This document shows positions 9,495-18,122 of a DNA stretch of 64,000 nt, in pieces; the first letter of the stretch is position 1, and every line of letters begins with the position of its first letter. Both the position numbers and the translations under genes were made by a program. Under the pieces are notes generated by a model, which searched no databases, was not told the origin of the DNA, and saw only the letters and a program-made list of their open reading frames with translations. The stretch is from Branchiibius cervicis (GTDB lineage Bacteria > Actinomycetota > Actinomycetes > Actinomycetales > Dermatophilaceae): contig NZ_JBHSWJ010000002.1 in the NCBI RefSeq assembly GCF_042661605.1, positions 1,488,001 through 1,552,000 on the forward strand, given 5' to 3'.

Positions 9495-11083
9495 GTGGTG
9501 GTCGGCTCCGGTTCCGGATCGGTCGTCGTGGTGGCCGAATCGATGGTCGTGATCGGTCCAGTGAACCAGTGCTTGACCGAGACGTGCCAGTAGATCCACA
9601 GCAGGAGGAGGGCAACCGGAACCACGATGATCGCGTAGTTGACGTACTTCATCGAGAAACCGTCGACCCAGGGCACGCCGACGTTCAGGGTCGGTAGGAG
9701 GCCGACGATCGACATCACGCCGATCTCGATGGCCGCGACCAGGTTCATCCAGCGATATTTGCTGCCGTTGTTCCACGATCCCGCCTTGAAGGCGGACCCG
9801 GCCTTCCAGCGCAGGAAGATCGGGATACCGAAGGACAGGTACAGCCCGATGACGCCGATCGACACGACGGCGAAGAAGGCGACCGGCACCGGCGCACCGT
9901 TCACGTCCACCTTGACCAGCGCCGGCAGTGTCAGCAGCAGCGCGATCACGGCCGCCGCGATGACCGCGTAGACCGGCACCTTCTTGGCGTTCAGCCTCGA
10001 CCAGTACTGGGAGCCGGGTACGGCCCGGTCACGACTGAACGCGAAGAACATCCGGCTGGTCGAGGTCATGCAGGCGCACGTGCAGAAGAACTGTCCGGCG
10101 GTGGAGATCAGAACGACCAGACCGGCCACCTTGGGATCCAGCGCCTGGCCGAAGATGGCGAACACCGATCCGCCGCCCTCGCTGACCTTGTCCGAATCCT
10201 GCACGGCGAACAGGAACGACAGCAGGAGGATCCAACCGCCGATGGCCGAGTAGAAGATCGACCGCCAGATGCCTCGCGCGGCGGAGTTGGCGGCCGACTT
10301 GGTCTCCTCGGACAAGTGCACCGAGGCGTCGTAGCCGGTGATCGTGTACTGCGTCAGGATCGCCGACAGCGGTAGGACGTAGAGCAGGAATCCCCACCCG
10401 CTGGTGTGCCCGCCGAAGAAGCCGGTGTTGTTGATCGTCTTGGTGAACACGTCCGACAGCGAGGCGTGGTGAGCGCCGGACTTCAGGAAGAACCACAAGA
10501 TCGCGACCACGACGATCGAGCCGATGACGTGCCACCACACCGAGATGTTGTTCAGGACCGCCAGCAGGTGACTGGAGAAGATGTTGATCGCTGCAGCAAG
10601 GGCCAGGATGACGATGAATTCGATGAACACCCGGGTCAGTGAGTAGCTGGAGGCCCACGAGTCGCTGTAGTACCCGACGAAGGTGTCGAAGAAGCTCGCG
10701 CAGCCGTAGGCGACGGAGGCGTCGATGGCCAGCAGGCCGATCAGATTCAGCCAGCCGGTGTAGTAACCGGCTTTGGGCCCGCCGAGTTTACTTGCCCACC
10801 AGTAGATTCCGCCCGAGGTGGGATACGCGGACACCAACTCGGACATGCAGAAACCGATGACCATGATGAACGCGGCCACGATCGGCCAGCCCCACGCGAT
10901 CGCCGCGGGGCCGCCGTTGTTCCAGCCGAGGCCGAAGCTGGTGAAGCAGCCCGCCAAGATCGAGATGATGGAGAAGGAGATGGCGAAGTTGGAGAACCCC
11001 GACCAGTTGCGCGACAACTCCTGCTTGTACCCCAGGCTCGCCAGGTGGGCTTCGTCGTCAAGGGGTTCGTAACCTTCGGGCAT
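9491..11083 (-). CDS. APC-superfamily amino acid/amine permease, probable ethanolamine transporter
   Basis: 530 aa with about 12 hydrophobic helices. The start GYEPLDDEAHLASLGYKQEL and the first helix (SGFSNFAISFSIISILAG) are typical of the APC ACT/GabP-like group, and SEETKSAANSAARGIW is the conserved loop after TM6. A purine-rich ribosome site (GGAAGGAG) lies 8 bases before the ATG at 11083. Being first in an operon with eutB and eutC, it most likely imports ethanolamine; this is context inference, since the family also carries amino acids and GABA. The C-terminus is a Thr/Pro/Glu-rich tail. Confidence 0.82.
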   Translation of the reverse strand: MPEGYEPLDDEAHLASLGYKQELSRNWSGFSNFAISFSIISILAGCFTSFGLGWNNGGPAAIAWGWPIVAAFIMVIGFCMSELVSAYPTSGGIYWWASKLGGPKAGYYTGWLNLIGLLAIDASVAYGCASFFDTFVGYYSDSWASSYSLTRVFIEFIVILALAAAINIFSSHLLAVLNNISVWWHVIGSIVVVAILWFFLKSGAHHASLSDVFTKTINNTGFFGGHTSGWGFLLYVLPLSAILTQYTITGYDASVHLSEETKSAANSAARGIWRSIFYSAIGGWILLLSFLFAVQDSDKVSEGGGSVFAIFGQALDPKVAGLVVLISTAGQFFCTCACMTSTSRMFFAFSRDRAVPGSQYWSRLNAKKVPVYAVIAAAVIALLLTLPALVKVDVNGAPVPVAFFAVVSIGVIGLYLSFGIPIFLRWKAGSAFKAGSWNNGSKYRWMNLVAAIEIGVMSIVGLLPTLNVGVPWVDGFSMKYVNYAIIVVPVALLLLWIYWHVSVKHWFTGPITTIDSATTTTDPEPEPTTT

Positions 11084-11193
11084 GACTGATGCTCCTTCCG
11101 CGGTCGGCGAAGGGCCCACGCCGGCGGGGGCTCGTGCTGTGGCAACAGTGTGCCGCCTGCGTGCGTGACGCGGTGAGAATTCGCCCGGATCGT

Positions 11194-11227
11194 GTTGCGG
11201 GGCCGAGCGATCGCCCGACCCCGCAAC
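11194..11227 (-). terminator. Perfect 34-nt hairpin downstream of the S53 peptidase gene
   Basis: Arms 11194-11202 and 11219-11227 are a 9-bp perfect inverted repeat (GTTGCGGGG/CCCCGCAAC) around the self-complementary core GCGATCGC. On the minus strand the two inner mismatches become G-U wobbles, so the transcript of the peptidase gene folds into one continuous stem; the plus strand would have A-C mismatches. There is no U-tract, as is common in actinobacterial terminators. Confidence 0.65.
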
Positions 11228-11246
11228 AGCTTCCGATGTGCTCCGG

Positions 11247-13256
11247 TCAGTGACCCCGGCCCAGCAACTGGGCGAGACTGAACGACATGGCACCCATACC
11301 GGTGACGTCGTCGTACCCCGGGGTCGTGCTCAGCGAGGTGTCCTTGTCCATGGTGATGAGGAACCGGTGTCCGCTCGTGGCGGAGGTGTACTCGACCGCC
11401 ACCGGCGTGGCCGACGGCTTGACGTCCCGGAACGACCCGGGCAACACGCGGTCCAGCGCGTACAACGTGGGGTTGGCGAACCCGATTTTGGCGTGCGTCA
11501 CCTGCTGGGAGAGCGCCACCATCGCCGCGGTGAGCGGCGAGGCCAAGGAGGTTCCGCCGTACGTCTCGTTCTCGTAGTCCGCCGTGGCCAGGGTGCCGTC
11601 ATCGGTGATCGGGCTGATCCCGATCTGGAAGCCGGTGTAGGGGTCGGCCAGGGCAGCGACGTCCGGGGAGACCCGCTTGCCTGCGGACAGCGAGTTCGGC
11701 ACGACACCCTTCTGGTACGCCGGCTCGGCGAACAGTGTGCTCACCCCGCCGCCGGCGCCGCCGCCGAACGCTCCGGGTAGCGCACCGGCGTAGGTCGAGG
11801 TGCCGTCGGCGTTGTCCACGATGCGCTGATAGGCCGTGCCCCAACCGGTTTCGACGGCCAGCTTGCCCTTGTTGTCGATTCCCATGGAGGTGCCGCCCAC
11901 CGAGGTGACGAACGGGTCGGAGGCGGGGAAGTCAGGCTCGGGGGTGCCGAGCGCCGCCGCTTCGTCACCGTTGTCCCCGCTGGAGAAGTACAGCCCGATC
12001 CCTTCGCCGGCCGCCTGCACGAAGATGTTCTGCTCACCTGCGAGCACCTCGGCCGGGACGTCCTCACCGACATCGCCCCAGCTGTTGCTCACCACCGTGG
12101 CCAGCTTCTTGTCGATGATCGTCGACAGTGCCATATCCAGGCCGCCGCCGCAGTTGAAACCCCCGACGTAGAGGATCTTGGCCTTGGGGGCGATCGAATG
12201 AACGGCCTGCACGTCGAGCGATTGCTCACCTTGCCAACCGCTCGGACCCTCACACGCCTTCTCGTCGTAGAAGGTGCCGGGCACGATCTGCTGGTACTGC
12301 CCGGCGCCCAGCGCGGGCTCGCCGCTCTGCGCCGCCAGCGCATTGGTGTCGGAGACGATGGTGGGTGAGGCGTAGGCGTCCGTGATCGCGACCGTCTGGC
12401 CAGAACCGTTGACGCCCAGCGCGTTCCACGTCTTCAGGTTGTAACCCGAGCGCAGCTGCTTGGCGTCGTAGCCGCAGATGTTGGTCGGGTACGACGTCTG
12501 CCCGTTGTACGCGGCCGGCACCGAGGCGGTGTACTGGCCCCAGTACTGCGAACACGCGGCCGTGGCCGAGGGGGTCGTCTGCTGCGTGCTGCGAGCCTGT
12601 GCCGTGGCCCGGTTCAGCGTCGAAGAACCCGATGCCTTGTCCACGTGTCCCGGCGAGACCAGATCGGGCCGGGTCTGCAGCCGCGACTGGTCGAGGCTGA
12701 CCGCGCTGACCAGTTTCGCGACATCGGACGGCAGGGACGGGGCCTTGGCCGGGGCGGCCAGACGGGTACCCGCGTGGTGGTAGAGGTGCATCGAGGTCGA
12801 GAAGGCGGCGTTGACCTGGTCGGCGGTCCCGCGGAAGATCACGTACAGCCGGCTGGCCGGTGTGCCGGTGATGGTCAGGCCCTCGGATTTCAGTTTGTCG
12901 ACCACGATCGCGTAGTCGGCGGCCGAGGGGGAGAAGCGGCCGATCCACTGGCTTGGCGACAGCGGGTGCCGGTAGAGCGGACTGCCCGGCGTGGACACTG
13001 CGGTCGCGAGGGCCTCAGCACCCTGCTTGTCCCGCAGGTTCAGGTAGATCTCGCCCTCGACGGTGTCGTCCGCCGGTGCCGCCCCGGCGTCCTGGGCACT
13101 CACGGCCCATGTGGGTACTGAGCCCGAGTACCTGACGGACCCATCGGCGGTCACCGACGCGTTCGCGGCAGCCGCGCCGGCGACGCTCAAGGCGAGGGTG
13201 ACGGTGACGGCGGCCATCTGTTGCGATGCTCGGCGCCGGTTGTTGCGCAGTCCCAT
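11247..13256 (-). CDS. Secreted S53 (sedolisin/kumamolisin-type) serine-carboxyl peptidase
   Basis: 669 aa pre-pro-enzyme. An Arg-rich signal peptide (NRRRASQQMAAVTVTLALS) ends at an ANA cleavage site. Residues about 40-190 are the pro-kumamolisin activation domain. The catalytic domain shows the S53 set: GEQSLDVQAVHSIAP with the Glu and Asp of the triad, YFSSGDNGDEAAA with the oxyanion-hole Asp, and GGTSLASP near residue 570 with the nucleophilic Ser. The C-terminal RDV and TPGYDDVTGMG blocks match the calcium site. The enzyme should be secreted and self-process. The gene stands alone, divergent from the class V aminotransferase and ended by a strong hairpin. Confidence 0.9.
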   Translation of the reverse strand: MGLRNNRRRASQQMAAVTVTLALSVAGAAAANASVTADGSVRYSGSVPTWAVSAQDAGAAPADDTVEGEIYLNLRDKQGAEALATAVSTPGSPLYRHPLSPSQWIGRFSPSAADYAIVVDKLKSEGLTITGTPASRLYVIFRGTADQVNAAFSTSMHLYHHAGTRLAAPAKAPSLPSDVAKLVSAVSLDQSRLQTRPDLVSPGHVDKASGSSTLNRATAQARSTQQTTPSATAACSQYWGQYTASVPAAYNGQTSYPTNICGYDAKQLRSGYNLKTWNALGVNGSGQTVAITDAYASPTIVSDTNALAAQSGEPALGAGQYQQIVPGTFYDEKACEGPSGWQGEQSLDVQAVHSIAPKAKILYVGGFNCGGGLDMALSTIIDKKLATVVSNSWGDVGEDVPAEVLAGEQNIFVQAAGEGIGLYFSSGDNGDEAAALGTPEPDFPASDPFVTSVGGTSMGIDNKGKLAVETGWGTAYQRIVDNADGTSTYAGALPGAFGGGAGGGVSTLFAEPAYQKGVVPNSLSAGKRVSPDVAALADPYTGFQIGISPITDDGTLATADYENETYGGTSLASPLTAAMVALSQQVTHAKIGFANPTLYALDRVLPGSFRDVKPSATPVAVEYTSATSGHRFLITMDKDTSLSTTPGYDDVTGMGAMSFSLAQLLGRGH

Positions 13257-13457
13257 ACTGTTCGTCCTCGATCTGTTGGATAGCGCGCCGATATAACGCG
13301 CCTTCGGCAAGTTACCTGCTGAGAGGCCCGCTCTTGGTGGATTAGCCGCAGTAGATCGGGAAGCCGAAAGCTATTGCGCCACACGCATATTGGACTGAAT
13401 GCAACCTCGTAGCAACCTGGGTGTTTGCTGGATGTCCTGGTGTGGCAGGGTCGAAGC

Positions 13458-14661
13458 ATGACCCTCGACATCGAAGCGTTCCGGTCCCAGTTCCCGGCCC
13501 TGGCGGCCGGTGAGGCGTACTTCGACGGCGCGGGCGGGACGCAGACACCCGCGGCGGTGGCCGAGGCGATCGCGGGCGCACTGCGGGCGCCATTGTCGAA
13601 CCGCGGGGCGGGCAGCCTGGCCGCGCGGAACTCTGCGGGGTACGTCGAGGACTTCAGGTCGGCGTACGGCGACCTGGGCGCGGTGCCCGCCGAGGGCATC
13701 GTGCACGGCCGGTCAGCAACCGCGCTGACCTTCGACTTCTCCCGGACGCTGGCGCGCACGTGGGGGAGCGGCGATGAGATCGTGCTGTCGCAGCTGGACC
13801 ACGACTGCAACGTGCGACCGTGGGTGATCGCCGCGCAGCGCTCGGGAGTCGCCGTGCGCTGGCTCGAACTGGATCCGGCCACCGGACAGTTCACGCCGGA
13901 GTCGGTCGAGACTGCGATCACGTCCCGGACGCGGTTGCTGGCCCTCGCCGGCGCATCCAACCTGATCGGTTCCCGTCCGGACGTGGCGGCGTTGTCCGAC
14001 GCGGCACATCAGGTGGGCGCATTGGTCTGGGTGGACGGCGTGCACCACGCGGCGCATTCCTTCGTGGACCTCGCCGCGCTGGGCGCGGACTTCTACGTGT
14101 GCTCACCGTACAAGTTCTTCGGTCCGCACTGCGGCGTTCTGATTGCGAATCCTCAAGTACTGCAGCAGCTTTCGCCGGACAAGTTGCTGCCGTCGACCAA
14201 CGAGTCGCCCGAGTGCTTCGAGTTGGGGACGCTGCCCTACGAACAACTGGCCGGTGCCACCGCGGCGGTCGACTTCATCGCTTCCTGGGGTGAGGGGCCG
14301 TCGCGGCGCGAGCGCCTACGGTCAGCCCACACGGCGTTCGCTGCGCACGAAACCGAGCTGCTCGGCGTACTCGACGACGGCTTGGCCGACCTGATCGGTG
14401 ACGGTCGGGTGGTCAATCACTCACGGGCACAGCGGCGTACGCCGACCACGTTGCTCACCTTCGCGGCGGCCGATCCGGCGCTCATCGCCGGCACGTTGGC
14501 CGCGCAGGGCTTGATCGCACCGTCGGGAACGTTCTACGCCTACGAGCCGGCGCTGGCGTTGGGATTGGGGAGTCCGGGGGTTGCGGATCTCGTTGGCGGC
14601 GTACACCAGCCGCGAGGAGGTCGAGCGCCTCGTGGCGGCGTTGCAGTCCGCGCTCGCATAG
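13458..14661 (+). CDS. Cysteine desulfurase-like class V aminotransferase (frameshift near 14567-14580)
   Basis: About 400 aa PLP enzyme close to the VC1184-like subfamily of cysteine desulfurase homologues. Visible marks: YFDGAGGTQTP at the N-terminus, LSQLDHDCNVRPW, WVDGVHHAAHSFVDLAALGADFYVCSPYKFFGPHCG with the PLP lysine in SPYKF. The C-terminal LRISLAAYTSREEVERLVAAL lies in another frame; one base too many (or two missing) among the G runs at 14567-14580 explains this, and the TAG at 14659 is the real stop. The substrate is unknown; no SUF or thiolation partner genes are adjacent. Confidence 0.8.
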
Positions 14662-14738
14662 TCGTCGCGCCGAGCTTGGTCGAGGGAATCGACATGCGAC
14701 CGCCGGCGTTGGACAATAGGCACGCCACGACCGTGGCA

Positions 14739-14779
14739 CCGGACGAGGGAGCCGTACCCGGACAGCGACAAGACGGCCG
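14739..14779 (+). promoter_or_regulatory. Guanidine-III riboswitch (ykkC-III class)
   Basis: The segment closely matches the compact guanidine-III aptamer. It starts CCGGACGAGG, then GCCGTACCCGG, then GACAAGACGGC. The class pseudoknot can form: CCGG at 14739-14742 with CCGG near 14758-14761, and GCCGT 14751-14755 with ACGGC 14773-14777. A purine-rich ribosome site (GAGAGG, 14781-14786) follows at once, so guanidine binding should control access to the ATG at 14798. The downstream gene is the expected cargo for this class, a Gdx exporter. Confidence 0.85.
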
Positions 14780-14797
14780 CGAGAGGTCGTGGCCGTC

Positions 14798-15112
14798 ATG
14801 GCGTGGTTGATCCTGATCGTTTCCGGCGGGCTGGAAGCCGTGTGGGCTACGGCGCTGAGCAAGTCCGATGGGTTCTCCCGGTGGCTGCCGTCGACGATCT
14901 TCGCGGTCGCGGCCGTGGGCAGCATGGTCGGTCTGGGTTACGCGTTGCGGTCATTGCCGGTCGGCACGGCGTACGCGGTCTGGACGGCGATCGGTGCGGC
15001 CGGCACGGTCATCTACGCGATGCTCACCGGCGCCGAGTCGGTCTCGGTCCTGAAGCTGGTCTGCCTGGTGGGCATCGTGGCGTGCGTCATCGGGCTCAAG
15101 CTCGCGCACTGA
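14798..15112 (+). CDS. gdx: SMR-family guanidinium exporter, Gdx/SugE type
   Basis: 104 aa with four transmembrane helices. It has the Gdx pattern rather than EmrE: GGLEAVWATALSKSDGFSRW with the essential Glu in helix 1, and LPVGTAYAVWTAIGAAGTVI in helix 3. Gdx proteins are dual-topology antiporters that exchange guanidinium for protons. The ATG at 14798 is chosen because GAGAGG lies ten bases upstream; a GTG at 14789 would sit too close to it. The riboswitch in the leader supports guanidine export independently. Confidence 0.92.
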   Translation: MAWLILIVSGGLEAVWATALSKSDGFSRWLPSTIFAVAAVGSMVGLGYALRSLPVGTAYAVWTAIGAAGTVIYAMLTGAESVSVLKLVCLVGIVACVIGLKLAH

Positions 15113-15166
15113 TCGTTGCCGGCGGGGAGTGGAGCCACCGACATGTCATTCTGAGTGTTACTTGAC

Positions 15167-15180
15167 ATAATGTAGATTAT
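15167..15180. promoter_or_regulatory. AT-rich palindrome in dps promoter region (Fur/Zur-like operator candidate)
   Basis: ATAAT-gtag-ATTAT forms a perfect 5-bp inverted repeat with a 4-base spacer, inside an AT-rich island (about 15141-15192) in otherwise GC-rich DNA. It resembles the ATAATNNNNATTAT core of Fur-family operators. It overlaps a TTGACA at 15162-15167 that could be a -35 element. It lies 120 bases before the dps ATG. The regulator is not identified in the window. Confidence 0.4.
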
Positions 15181-15301
15181 CGGACAATTTGTGTGAGCGA
15201 TAGAACACCGTTAGGCCAGCCTGCTCTTCGTTGTCATCGCTGCCGATCCGGGCCATCCTGGAATCATTCAAGTTTCGGTTTAGTGACATCAGGAGATCGA
15301 C

Positions 15302-15795
15302 ATGGCTACGAAAACCACCACCGAAGTTCCCCCGTGCTGGCTGCCTCGCACGAGGTTGCGGCCGGCGCCGCGCAGTTCCTGACTCCTGTCGTCCTGGACA
15401 TGGAGGCGCTGGTCGTCAACGGCAAGCAGGCGCACTGGCACGTGCGCGGTGGCAGCTTCATCGGCATCCACGAACTGCTCGATGACGTCGTGACCCACGC
15501 TCAGGACTACGCCGACACCGCCGCCGAGCGCGTGGTCGCCCTTGGCCTGCCGCTTGACTCGCGGCTGGCGACGGTCGCTGCGAAGACGACCCTGCCGGCT
15601 CTTTCAGACGGCTTCCAGCCGTGGCAGACCACCGTCGCCGAGGTCGTCGGTCTGATCGACGCCGCCCTGGTCACGGTGCGCGCAGCCATCGTCGGACTGG
15701 ACGACATCGACCTGTCCAGCCAGGACGTCGCTATCGAGATCGAGCGCGGCCTGACCAAGGACCGTTGGCTGCTCCAGGCGCACATCGCGGCGTAA
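15302..15795 (+). CDS. dps: Dps-family ferritin-like DNA-protection protein (frameshift near 15331)
   Basis: About 164 aa after one C is restored in the ccccc run at 15329-15333, joining MATKTTTEVP to PVLAASHEVAAGAAQFL. The four-helix Dps fold is recognisable from KQAHWHVRGGSFIGIHELLDD, which carries the ferroxidase His and Asp, and DTAAERVVALG with the bridging Glu. Dps dodecamers oxidise and store iron and shield DNA during stress. The next gene, a SIP-domain protein behind an iron-box-like palindrome, strengthens the iron link. Confidence 0.88.
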
Positions 15796-15815
15796 CTGCG
15801 CCCAACGATGGCACC

Positions 15816-15850
15816 CTCACGAAGGTAAGGCTATGCTTACCCTTCGTGAG
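15816..15850 (+). promoter_or_regulatory. Inverted repeat overlapping -10 and start codon; DtxR/IdeR-like iron box candidate
   Basis: Left arm 15816-15829 (CTCACGAAGGTAAG) and right arm 15836-15850 (CTTACCCTTCGTGAG) are complementary except for one missing G on the left. The centre AAGGTAAGGCTATGCTTACC is similar to DtxR/IdeR boxes, although the arms are further apart than in the classical 19-mer. A TATGCT hexamer (15832-15837) in the middle could be a -10 element, placing the transcript start at the GTG (15846) of the SIP-domain gene: a leaderless, repressor-blocked promoter. Confidence 0.5.
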
Positions 15851-16196
15851 GTCCCATCGTCGTCGCCACCCGCTTGACCACGTGCTCATCGTCGGCTGCG
15901 CCGACGACCTGGACGACGTGGGTATCACGCTCGCTCTCCTGCCGCCGGACGCATACGGGCAGGTCTTGATCGAGGCGCCTGCTGGCGCCACCGACTGCCT
16001 CACCGCACCGCCGCGGGTTGCGATACACCGCGTCGATCCGGGCCGCGCCGGACTGGAGGCAGCCGTGTCGGCGTGGGTCGAGGAATGGATTCCCTGGGAG
16101 CCCGACCCCCGGCGCGCCGTCGCCGTCTGGGTGGGGCGGCAGGCCGGTGCGGTCGTCGACCTCGACCACCTCGACCTGGATCACCTGACGGTCTGA
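15846..16196 (+). CDS. Stand-alone SIP-domain protein (siderophore-interacting C-terminal domain)
   Basis: 116 aa. It looks like only the C-terminal NAD(P)-binding half of siderophore-interacting proteins: HVLIVGCADDLDDVGITLALLP at the start, YGQVLIEAP, a PPRVAIHRV strand and the closing VWVGRQAGAVVDL. The FAD-binding N-terminal half is absent, and the upstream sequence is dps, so this is not a simple truncation by frameshift. Full SIPs reduce ferric siderophores; whether this short form acts alone is unknown. No ribosome site precedes the GTG, which fits leaderless translation from the promoter in the palindrome. Confidence 0.6.
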   Translation: MRSHRRRHPLDHVLIVGCADDLDDVGITLALLPPDAYGQVLIEAPAGATDCLTAPPRVAIHRVDPGRAGLEAAVSAWVEEWIPWEPDPRRAVAVWVGRQAGAVVDLDHLDLDHLTV

Positions 16197-16276
16197 GGCC
16201 ACCCGCGCAGGTGGCCGCACATCGCGGCTGGCGGACAATCGGTAGGTCAAAAACCCCGATCCTAGGAGTCCGCTCC

Positions 16277-17332
16277 GTGACCACCACGGTCCCCGCCCTG
16301 TCCGTCGCCGACAAGAACGCGTCCTTCGAAAACACCACCATCGAGCGCCGAGACCTGCGGCCCGACGACGTCCGCATCGACATCCAGTACGTCGGCATCT
16401 GCCATTCCGACATCCACACCGCCCGCAACGAGTGGGGAGGCACCCGGTACCCAGTGGTCCCGGGTCACGAGATCATCGGTACCGTCGCGGCGGTCGGCGA
16501 TGAGGTCAGCCAGCACCAGGTGGGCGACATCGTCGGCGTCGGTTGCTTCGTCGACTCATGTATGGAGTGCGAAGCGTGCAAGGACGGCGAAGAGCAGTTC
16601 TGCAGCATGGGCGTCGTGCAGACCTACAACTCCCGCGAACCGGACGGTGAGCGCACCAACGGCGGCTACAGCACCCAGATCGTCGTCCGCGACCACTTCG
16701 TCCTGAAGATTCCCGACGGTGTCGATCTGGCAGCCACCACGCCGCTGTTGTGCGCCGGCATCACCACCTTCGCGCCCATGCAGCGGGCCGGGATCGGCCC
16801 GGGCACCAAGGTTGCTGTCGTGGGCATGGGCGGGCTGGGCCACGTGGCCGTCAAGATCGCCGCCGCCATGGGCGCCGAGGTGACCGTGCTGAGCCGCACC
16901 GACGCCAAGCAGGACGACGGCCGGTCCTTCGGGGCATCCAACTACCATGCGACACAGGATGGTTCGGTCTTCAAGGAGCTGGCCGGTTCGTTCGACTTCA
17001 TCCTCAACACCGTCGGCGCCAGCGTCGGCCTGGATGACTACCTGGGGTTGCTCGGCCGCGGCGGACGCATGGTCAACGTCGGCGCACCCGGTGAGCCACA
17101 GGAGTTCGGGATGTTCTCACTGCTGACCAACCGTCGCGAGTACGTCGGGTCCATGGTCGGCGGACTGCCCCAAACCCAAGAGATGCTCGACTTCTGCGCG
17201 GAGCACGGCATCACCGCCACCATTGAACTGATCGACGCTGACCAGGTCGACGAGTACTACGACAAGGTCGTCGAGGGCAAGGTGCGCTACCGCGCCGTGA
17301 TCGACGTCAGCACCATCGGCAGCGCCGACTGA
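16277..17332 (+). CDS. Zinc-dependent NAD(P) alcohol dehydrogenase, YahK/CAD type
   Basis: 351 aa medium-chain dehydrogenase. Catalytic-zinc ligands sit in GICHSDIHTA and PGHEIIG; the structural-zinc cysteines are in SCMECEACKDGEEQFC; the cofactor site is GMGGLGHVAVKIAAAMG followed by TVLSRT, which favours NADP. This group reduces aldehydes to alcohols with broad specificity. GTG start at 16277 has AGGAG about ten bases upstream. It stands alone and ends against the convergent kinase gene with no gap. Confidence 0.88.
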   Translation: MTTTVPALSVADKNASFENTTIERRDLRPDDVRIDIQYVGICHSDIHTARNEWGGTRYPVVPGHEIIGTVAAVGDEVSQHQVGDIVGVGCFVDSCMECEACKDGEEQFCSMGVVQTYNSREPDGERTNGGYSTQIVVRDHFVLKIPDGVDLAATTPLLCAGITTFAPMQRAGIGPGTKVAVVGMGGLGHVAVKIAAAMGAEVTVLSRTDAKQDDGRSFGASNYHATQDGSVFKELAGSFDFILNTVGASVGLDDYLGLLGRGGRMVNVGAPGEPQEFGMFSLLTNRREYVGSMVGGLPQTQEMLDFCAEHGITATIELIDADQVDEYYDKVVEGKVRYRAVIDVSTIGSAD

Positions 17333-18122
17333 TCAGGCGGCCCGCAGGGCCGCGTGGGCGGCAGCCACCGCCTGATCGGCGTATCCCCGGCCGAAGATCA
17401 CCACGTGGGCCAGCAGCGGGAAGAGCTGGTGCAAGGGAATGCGATCGCGCCACCCGGGCGCCAACGGCGACGCCTCGTCGTACGCCGATCGGATGCGTTC
17501 CAGGTGCGGGCACCCGAAGAGCGCCAACAGTGCCAGGTCGCTCTCCCGGTGACCGCCGTGGGCGGCCGGGTCGATCAGCCAGGCCGCGTCGCGGGACCAC
17601 AGCACGTTGCCTGACCACAAGTCGCCGTGCAGTCGGGCCGGCGGTTCCGGCGGACCGGCCAACTGCGGCAGCCGGGTGCAGACCTCGTCGAAGACGGCCG
17701 ACTCCCCCGCAGTCAGCGAGCGCTCATCGACCGCCTGCCGCACGTAGGGTTCGATCCGGGTCGCGCGCATACCAGGTGGCCCAATCATCCTCAGGCACAG
17801 GCTTGTTCAGCATTCGCGTCGCCCCGAACCAAGCCACCTGGGGACCACCGGGCGGCGCTGCGCCGAAACCGTCGGCGCCGGCCAGGTGCATGGTCGCCAA
17901 GCGCCGACCGAACTCCTCGGCGACCTGAGGATCGGGCCTGGCCGACTCGACGTACGCCGTGACAAGCCGGGCCGGGTCATGCGACAGCACCGCGGGTAGG
18001 GGCGGACCGTCCGGCACCCGCAACCATTCCAGGGAAGCCGCCTCGGCGGCGATCGCCGACTCGGGCGCGTCCTTGGCGAAGCCGCGCCGGCCGTCGCTCA
18101 GCGTGATTGGTCGCGCACCCAC
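17333..18122 (-). CDS. Fructosamine/ketosamine 3-kinase family protein (frameshift near 17765)
   Basis: About 262 aa after correcting a shift in the alternating cgcgcgc tract at 17762-17768, which joins DDWATWYAR to TRIEPYVRQAVDER. The APH-like kinase fold shows the catalytic LHGDLWSGNVLW and the metal-binding IDPAAHGGHRESDLA. Family members phosphorylate protein-bound ketosamines for deglycation. The GTG start at 18122 begins at LSDGRRGFAKD, so the usual N-terminal strand with the GG motif seems to be missing; the true start may lie in the overlapping phosphatase gene. It overlaps that gene by 25 bases. Confidence 0.75.

Noticed and set aside
14662..14738. Larger ykkC-I (guanidine-I) aptamer in the same leader
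   Set aside because: The conserved guanidine-I segments are absent; only the compact class III element fits.
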